Below, in pieces: positions 22,193-26,309 of a DNA stretch of 26,309 nucleotides. The position numbers and the translations under genes are program-made. Position 1 is the first letter of the stretch; every line of letters begins with the position of its first letter. Origin of the DNA: Spongiibacteraceae bacterium UBA5047 (GTDB lineage Bacteria > Pseudomonadota > Gammaproteobacteria > Pseudomonadales > Spongiibacteraceae); contig DIBR01000013.1 of assembly GCA_002415025.1 (NCBI GenBank), positions 34,283-60,591 on the forward strand, read 5' to 3'. The notes below the pieces were generated by a model, which saw only the letters and a list, made by a program, of their open reading frames with translations, did not search any database and was not told the origin of the DNA.

Positions 22193-23170
22193 ATGAAGGG
22201 TGTTATTCTCGACAGCGGCAGTTTGCATCCCGCTGACCTGAGCTGGACAAAGCTGGAAGCAACCGTAAGCGAACTGCAGCACTTTCAACAGACAACAACA
22301 GATCAGCTCGACCAACATCTGGCCGGTGCCGACATCGCCCTGAGCAACAAAGTCGTACTGGACGCCGCCACCCTGTCGCGACACAAAAACCTGAAGCTCA
22401 TCGTGGTGCTGGCTACCGGCACTAACAATATTGACCTCGAGGCGGCCGCCCGGCTTGGCATTCGCGTGTGCAACAATGTCGGGTATTCCACCCATTCGCT
22501 GGTCGAGCACGGGCTCGCCCTGATGCTGGCACTGGCCCGCAAGCTGCCCGCATATCAGCACGCTGTGCGTCAGGGCGCGTGGCAGCGCAGCGAACAGTTT
22601 TGCTTGCTTGAACCCCCGATTCAGCAGCTCGCCGGGAGCCAGCTTGGCATTATCGGTGCCGGCGCGTCCGGCAGCGGGCTGGCGGGAGTCGCTCGCGCCA
22701 TGGGTATGAACACTGTTGCACTGGAATCCTCGCGGAATGCGGGAGACAAAGAAGCAGATTTGCCACGGGTTTCGATGGCAGAACTGCTGTCCAGCTCTGA
22801 TGTGATTTCAGTGCACTGCCCGCTCACCGCTAAAACCCGGGGTTTGATCGGCCAGGCCGAGCTCAGGGCCATGAAGACCTCGGCCCTGCTGATCAATACA
22901 GCACGAGGAGGCATCGTTGACGAACAGGCTTTGTGCGATGCATTGCGCAAGGGAGAAATCGCCGGCGCGGCGCTGGATGTGCTAAGTGAAGAACCACCGG
23001 TCAACGGCAACCCCCTGCTCGACCTGTACCACCCCAACCTGATTATCACTCCCCACAATGCCTGGGGCAGCCAGCGCGCTCGGCAGGCACTGATCGACCA
23101 AAGCGCCGACATTATTGAAGCATTCCAGCGCGGAAAGCTGAAAAACTGTGTAAACCTTTCAGAGGAATAA
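22193..23170 (+). CDS. D-2-hydroxyacid dehydrogenase (glycerate dehydrogenase type)
   Basis: The 325-residue protein has the complete NAD-dependent D-2-hydroxyacid dehydrogenase plan. The Rossmann GAGASG is at residues 155-160, the substrate-binding Arg is R238 (LINTARGGIVDE), the catalytic Glu is E267 (LSEEPP) and the catalytic His is H288 (ITPHNAW). The ATGTNNIDLEAA and STHSLVEHGLALMLALAR segments are typical of hydroxypyruvate/glycerate dehydrogenases (HprA-like), which interconvert hydroxypyruvate or glyoxylate and D-glycerate or glycolate. GAGG precedes the ATG closely. The DUF2141 gene starts 2 bp after its stop, so they are co-transcribed. The exact substrate is not fixed by sequence. 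Confidence 0.9.
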   Translation: MKGVILDSGSLHPADLSWTKLEATVSELQHFQQTTTDQLDQHLAGADIALSNKVVLDAATLSRHKNLKLIVVLATGTNNIDLEAAARLGIRVCNNVGYSTHSLVEHGLALMLALARKLPAYQHAVRQGAWQRSEQFCLLEPPIQQLAGSQLGIIGAGASGSGLAGVARAMGMNTVALESSRNAGDKEADLPRVSMAELLSSSDVISVHCPLTAKTRGLIGQAELRAMKTSALLINTARGGIVDEQALCDALRKGEIAGAALDVLSEEPPVNGNPLLDLYHPNLIITPHNAWGSQRARQALIDQSADIIEAFQRGKLKNCVNLSEE

Positions 23171-23172
23171 CA

Positions 23173-23610
23173 ATGAATAAACAGACATTTTCCGGCCTGT
23201 TACTGGCGGCACTTACCAGCTTTTGCCTGCCCGCCAACGCCGAACCCATAACCGTAACCGTAGCCATAAAGGGCATTGCATCCAATACCGGCAGCATTGT
23301 TCTGAGCGCCTACAACGACCCCGACAAATGGTTTTCCGAAGACGTGGCTGCACGCGAGCGCCTTGAGCTGACAGAAAGCTCTGGCGAGCAAGTCTCGATA
23401 CAGCTTTCACTGGAGCCGGGCGAATATGCCCTAACCGCCTACCACGACGAAAACGACAACAAAAAGCTCGACAGCAATTTTATCGGCATTCCCAGAGAGC
23501 CCACCGGGCTATCGAACAATCACCGCCCACGCTTCGGGCCACCGAAATACAAAAAAGCCGCTATCGAAGTTCACGCCGAACAAGACGTGATTGAAATTAC
23601 ACTACAGTAA
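23173..23610 (+). CDS. DUF2141 exported protein
   Basis: The 145-residue protein has a signal peptide ending PANA (residue 23) and the DUF2141 pattern: TVTVAIKGIASNTGSIVLSAY, then LEPGEYALTAYHDENDNKKLDSNFIGIPREPTGLSNN and FGPPKYKKAAIEV. The DENDNKKLD loop looks like a calcium- or metal-binding turn. DUF2141 proteins are predicted periplasmic beta-sandwiches of unknown function. Its ribosome binding site (GAGGA) lies inside the end of the dehydrogenase gene, 2 bp upstream of the start. Its last 14 bp overlap the end of a convergent gene. Why an exported protein is paired with a cytosolic dehydrogenase is unclear. Confidence 0.9.
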   Translation: MNKQTFSGLLLAALTSFCLPANAEPITVTVAIKGIASNTGSIVLSAYNDPDKWFSEDVAARERLELTESSGEQVSIQLSLEPGEYALTAYHDENDNKKLDSNFIGIPREPTGLSNNHRPRFGPPKYKKAAIEVHAEQDVIEITLQ

Positions 23611-24298
23611 AATCCGGGCAGGCCATTCGCGGCACCGGGCTCACCAGCCTGACCTCCCAGCTTGAGGTCGGGTTCTTCCGCCAGGAATAGGCCTGCAGCC
23701 AGTTACCTTCACGTAAAACGCAACTGGCGGCCTGCTCGTATTGGCCGCCGTTGTACTCCAGCATTTGTACATTGCCACCCTCTGCCCGCAGGCGCCCCAC
23801 GTCTTCAACAGAGCGCTCGCTTAAATCAGCAGTAAACAGCAGCTCGAGGTTTGACGGGTCTTTAATCCAGGGCACGAGCACGCTGGCCGATGACCGCCGC
23901 GCAAGATGCGCCAGCAAGGGGCCGGTAAATACCCGCATCAAAGGAAAAAAGTAATCAAAACCCTGTGCAGCTCCGGTTTCACGGCCGTCAATCGTCAGCG
24001 CTGACAACGCCCCGCCATCAAAGGTGTATACCGCCTCCGTTGCAGCTCCACCGCGAGAACCGGCCTGAGACCAGCTAAAGTGCGCCCGCCGGCACAAGCC
24101 CTGCGTCATTTCGACAGCGACATCAATAACAATGCCCGCCTCCTCGACGCGTCGCTGACTGACGGCCAGCATGTCGTCAGCGTCGCCCCCGCTGTACAGG
24201 CTCCACGGCTCGACAATATTGCGCTGCTCGCCATTTTCGAAATAGTGATACTCACCGCTGGCCAGCAGTTCACCCGTCGCCAGGCTTGCGAACCTCAT
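23597..24298 (-). CDS. Uncharacterised protein co-encoded with a VOC protein
   Basis: The 233-residue product is not recognised. It starts with MRFASLATGELLASGEYHYFENG and consists mostly of short strand-like segments ending in VRLVSPVPRMACPDFTVV. It looks like an antiparallel beta-sheet or lipocalin-like soluble domain. No signal peptide or transmembrane segment is visible. Three Cys residues occur (residues about 109, 197 and 228 by eye). Its start overlaps the stop of the upstream VOC gene by 4 bp (ATGA), so it is translationally coupled to that gene and may act with it. Its 3' end overlaps the convergent DUF2141 gene by 14 bp. Confidence 0.7.
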   Translation of the reverse strand: MRFASLATGELLASGEYHYFENGEQRNIVEPWSLYSGGDADDMLAVSQRRVEEAGIVIDVAVEMTQGLCRRAHFSWSQAGSRGGAATEAVYTFDGGALSALTIDGRETGAAQGFDYFFPLMRVFTGPLLAHLARRSSASVLVPWIKDPSNLELLFTADLSERSVEDVGRLRAEGGNVQMLEYNGGQYEQAASCVLREGNWLQAYSWRKNPTSSWEVRLVSPVPRMACPDFTVV

Positions 24299-24771
24299 GA
24301 TTCAAACCAGCCTTTGGTGCCGGGCTTCACCTCAACCAGTTCGATAAGCAACGCGCCGGTATCATCCGGGTTGAGGTAGGCAATGCGGGTGCGGCCGGTA
24401 TCGATAACCCCGCCGGGCGTTACGTAACCGGGACGAATACCCGCGCTTTGCAGGTCTGCCATCGCCTTGTCGATATCATCAACACGATAGGCCACATGAT
24501 TAATACCACCCTCGCCCGATTTCACGCCCAGCAAAATGGCGCGAAATTCATCGCTCAGCGGCTCAATCAGCTCAAACTCAACCCCGCCAACGCGCACGAA
24601 GGCAAAGCGGGTCGGCGCGCCGTCAAACTCAGGCAGCAGGCGAATGTCGTCGTCATCCAGCCCATAAACGCGCCGAAATGTGGCGACGGACTCCTCTATA
24701 CTTTCTACAACATGGCCAATATGCATTAAACCGATCAGCCTGTTTTTCAACCCTTCTGGCACTGCTCCCAC
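24295..24771 (-). CDS. VOC-family protein (methylmalonyl-CoA epimerase-like)
   Basis: The product has up to 158 residues and two VOC beta-alpha-beta-beta-beta modules. The first begins LMHIGHVVESIEESVATFRRVYGL and the second GGINHVAYRVDDIDKAMADLQSAGIRP; VEFELIEPL and GALLIELVEV supply the Glu metal ligands, together with the two His. The layout resembles methylmalonyl-CoA epimerase and related lyases or epimerases, but mutase genes are not nearby and the substrate is open. The start is uncertain: a GTG at 24771 opens the frame, but an ATG at 24726 lies just before the first domain strand; neither has a strong ribosome binding site. It is the first gene of a two-gene operon, divergent from a nucleotide-sugar-epimerase-like gene. 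Confidence 0.85.
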   Translation of the reverse strand: MGAVPEGLKNRLIGLMHIGHVVESIEESVATFRRVYGLDDDDIRLLPEFDGAPTRFAFVRVGGVEFELIEPLSDEFRAILLGVKSGEGGINHVAYRVDDIDKAMADLQSAGIRPGYVTPGGVIDTGRTRIAYLNPDDTGALLIELVEVKPGTKGWFES

Positions 24772-24807
24772 AATCGTTAATCCCGCTTGTTTACGTATTT
24801 GTATTAT

Positions 24808-24865
24808 TGTTATAACATTAATCTATCAAAAGACAGAACATTCATCATAACAAACCGGCTGTTAT
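24808..24865. promoter_or_regulatory. Repeated TGTTAT half-sites in a divergent promoter region
   Basis: A perfect palindrome TGTTATAACA (24808-24817) and, 29 bp on, an inverted pair ATAACA-N7-TGTTAT (24847-24865) use the same half-site. Both lie between the VOC and epimerase-like gene starts. They may bind one regulator that controls both operons. No regulator is identified. Confidence 0.35.
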
Positions 24866-24904
24866 CTACCCCATTCCGGCAGTCTGACGGCGAGAGGACA
24901 ATCA

Positions 24905-25756
24905 ATGAAAGTATTTATTCTGGGCATGGGCCATGTCGGCAAGGCCATTGCCGCACAGTTGCGTAGCGCGGGTCATCAGGTTGTTGGCAGTACCACCACA
25001 CCGGAAAAAGTGGCCGAACTCGAAGCCCTGGCCGACAGTGTCGCCCTGCTCAAGGGTTCCGAAACCGACAAGGTGATAGCCGCCGCCCAAGGCTGCGATG
25101 CCATTATCGCCACCGTCGCCCCCAACGTAAAAAATACGCGCACCCGCGAAGAGCGCGAAGCCCAGTACCACGAAGTACTGGAAAAATCGCTGGCCAGTGC
25201 CGCCAAGGCCTGCAATCGCGTACTGTTCCTGTCGTCGTTTTCCGTTTACGGCGACGGCGGAGAAGGCAGCGCAGCGATCACGGAAGAAACCCCTACCAGC
25301 AATCACGAAGAACCCTCATCAAAATACTATCAGGCTGCCGAACGCAACGCCCTGTCCGTCAGCGGCGGCTGCGTACTGAGACTGCCAGACATTCACGGCG
25401 CGCCCGGCGACATGACCTTCACTGACCGGGTAAAAATGGCCCACGACTACTTTGGCGGCAAAGCCATATTCGGCGCCGACGCTCCGCTCTATACCATTCA
25501 CTTTGAAGATGTGGTGCAAGCCGCCCTGCACGCTCTGAACAACGAGCTCACCGGCATATTCAATGTCTGCGACAACAACAACCTGCCCGCCAGCAACAAG
25601 CAGGTGTTCGATGCCATCTGCGACAAGGAAGGCTGGCCGCGACTGGAGTTTCTCAACCAGATCAAGGCGCCCAACCGCAAGATCTCGGCCGCAAAATTGT
25701 ATGCCACCGGCTACCAGGTTTCGCACCCCGACCCGAATGCCGCCCTGCTTTCCTGA
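24905..25756 (+). CDS. NAD(P)-binding epimerase/dehydratase-like protein
   Basis: The 283-residue protein is an atypical extended short-chain dehydrogenase. The N-terminus MKVFILGMGHVGKAIAAQLRSAGH carries the glycine motif GMGHVG at residues 7-12, rather than the GxxGxxG of classical epimerases, and is followed by a short second strand (VVGSTTT), as in atypical SDRs that are close to YeeZ. LFLSSFSVYGDGG is at the usual Ser position. The YxxxK motif appears as YYQAAERNA with no Lys at the expected place, so catalysis may be lost or changed. Further blocks are LRLPDIHGAPGDM and TIHFEDVVQAALHAL. GAGAGGACAATCA gives a good ribosome binding site. The next SDR gene starts 36 bp later on the same strand, so they likely form an operon. 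Confidence 0.85.
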   Translation: MKVFILGMGHVGKAIAAQLRSAGHQVVGSTTTPEKVAELEALADSVALLKGSETDKVIAAAQGCDAIIATVAPNVKNTRTREEREAQYHEVLEKSLASAAKACNRVLFLSSFSVYGDGGEGSAAITEETPTSNHEEPSSKYYQAAERNALSVSGGCVLRLPDIHGAPGDMTFTDRVKMAHDYFGGKAIFGADAPLYTIHFEDVVQAALHALNNELTGIFNVCDNNNLPASNKQVFDAICDKEGWPRLEFLNQIKAPNRKISAAKLYATGYQVSHPDPNAALLS

Positions 25757-25792
25757 AACCTTATTCCGGCGCCCACAGCAAGAGGCAATACA

Positions 25793-26309
25793 ATGAAAAC
25801 CATTGTCATCACAGGCTCAACCAAAGGTATCGGCTACGGGCTAGCCCGCGAGTTTGCCAGCCGCGGCTTTAACGTTGCCGTTTGCGGTCGCAGCCAAACC
25901 TCCGTTGACGAAGCCATTGCCAACATCAAACGCGAGGTCAGTGCGTCTGGCGAGATAGTTGGCTGCGCGGTCGATGTCACCCGGGCAAGCGACCTGCAAA
26001 CGCTGTGGGATACCGCAAACGCAATCAACGGCCGCGTCGATATCTGGATTAACAACGCCGGTCTGGCGCGCACCGTCTGGTCTATCGTCGACACACCCGA
26101 AAGCGAAATTGAAGCCATGGTGCATACCAACATGCTCGGCACCATTAACGGTTCGCGCACTGCCGCCAAAGGGATGCTGAAACAGGGTGACGGCAAATTA
26201 TTCAATATGCTCGGCGGCGGCAGCGACGGCGAATACTTTCCCGGCATGGGTATTTACGGCACCACCAAGCGCGGCCTCGATTATTTCACCCGCGCCCTGG
26301 TGAAAGAGC
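25793..26309 (+). CDS. Short-chain dehydrogenase, chlorophyll b reductase (NOL)-like, 3'-truncated
   Basis: The frame runs off the right edge after 172 residues. The cofactor motif TGSTKGIGYGLA is at about residues 7-18, NNAG at about 86-89, and the catalytic YGTTK (Tyr and Lys) at about 155-159. The segment before the Tyr reads NMLGGGSDGEYFPGMGIY. The canonical catalytic Ser, about 13 residues before the Tyr, is Gly here, and a Ser lies 11 residues before it. This GGGS arrangement is like that in plant NYC1/NOL chlorophyll b reductases. AGAGG lies seven bases before the ATG. It follows the epimerase-like gene by 36 bp. The substrate is unknown; chlorophyll b is very unlikely in this setting. 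Confidence 0.85.
   Translation, partial: MKTIVITGSTKGIGYGLAREFASRGFNVAVCGRSQTSVDEAIANIKREVSASGEIVGCAVDVTRASDLQTLWDTANAINGRVDIWINNAGLARTVWSIVDTPESEIEAMVHTNMLGTINGSRTAAKGMLKQGDGKLFNMLGGGSDGEYFPGMGIYGTTKRGLDYFTRALVKE

Noticed and set aside
1..26309. A mobile island, prophage or anti-phage defence locus
   Set aside because: No integrase, transposase, phage structural gene, nuclease/helicase defence module, tRNA or attachment repeat was seen; the genes look like ordinary chromosomal genes with similar base composition.

Overview
The window looks like chromosomal DNA of a free-living, probably marine, Gammaproteobacterium of the Cellvibrionales type. This is an inference from gene content: YjbQ, YtfJ, a PhoP/PhoQ-like pair, a YbfF-type esterase, a TpsB-like protein, a GMC/aldehyde dehydrogenase pair, an LLM-class oxidoreductase with a TetR regulator, and DUF3604 and DUF2141 proteins. 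No tRNA, rRNA, CRISPR array, insertion sequence, integrase or phage gene was seen. Both ends are cut: a calcium-binding repeat protein at the left and a short-chain dehydrogenase at the right.

Layout. 1-2154: tail of a thrombospondin type 3 repeat protein, yjbQ, a ytfJ-like gene, and a convergent SRPBCC gene. 2413-5481: a GMC alcohol dehydrogenase and a coniferyl-aldehyde-type dehydrogenase, which together should oxidise an alcohol to an acid. 5698-8891: a small outer-membrane barrel, an LLM oxidoreductase divergent from a TetR regulator, and a YbfF-like esterase. 8965-13664: a lipoprotein facing a tightly packed minus-strand operon of DUF3604 protein, PpiC-type isomerase and HupE/UreJ membrane protein. 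13858-17899: an exported histidine-rich protein, a divergent glutathione S-transferase, and a plus-strand run of glycine-zipper protein, PepSY-like protein, PhoP-like regulator and PhoQ-like kinase. 17907-21638 (minus strand): an unusual TpsB-like barrel, an OmpA-family protein, and, after a strong terminator, a Leu/Pro/Gly repeat protein. 22193-26309: a D-2-hydroxyacid dehydrogenase with a DUF2141 protein, an uncharacterised protein with a VOC protein, and two nucleotide-dependent oxidoreductases.

The most notable signal is regulatory. The 17-bp motif ATTCAGCTTNNNTTCAG, a direct repeat with an 11-bp period, occurs upstream of three plus-strand genes for exported proteins: the ytfJ-like gene, the histidine-rich gene and the glycine-zipper/PepSY/PhoPQ run. 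In each case a -10-like hexamer follows 10-11 bp downstream, the geometry known for PhoP/PmrA-type activators. This suggests the local PhoP-like regulator controls a small envelope regulon and its own operon. The middle site also lies in the divergent region shared with the DUF3604-PpiC-HupE operon, so a link between that operon and the histidine-rich protein is possible.

Other points for follow-up are the nearly uncharged ten-copy repeat protein, the TpsB-like protein that lacks both a visible signal peptide and the usual Arg of the VRGY/F motif, and the terminal dehydrogenase whose active site resembles plant chlorophyll b reductases.
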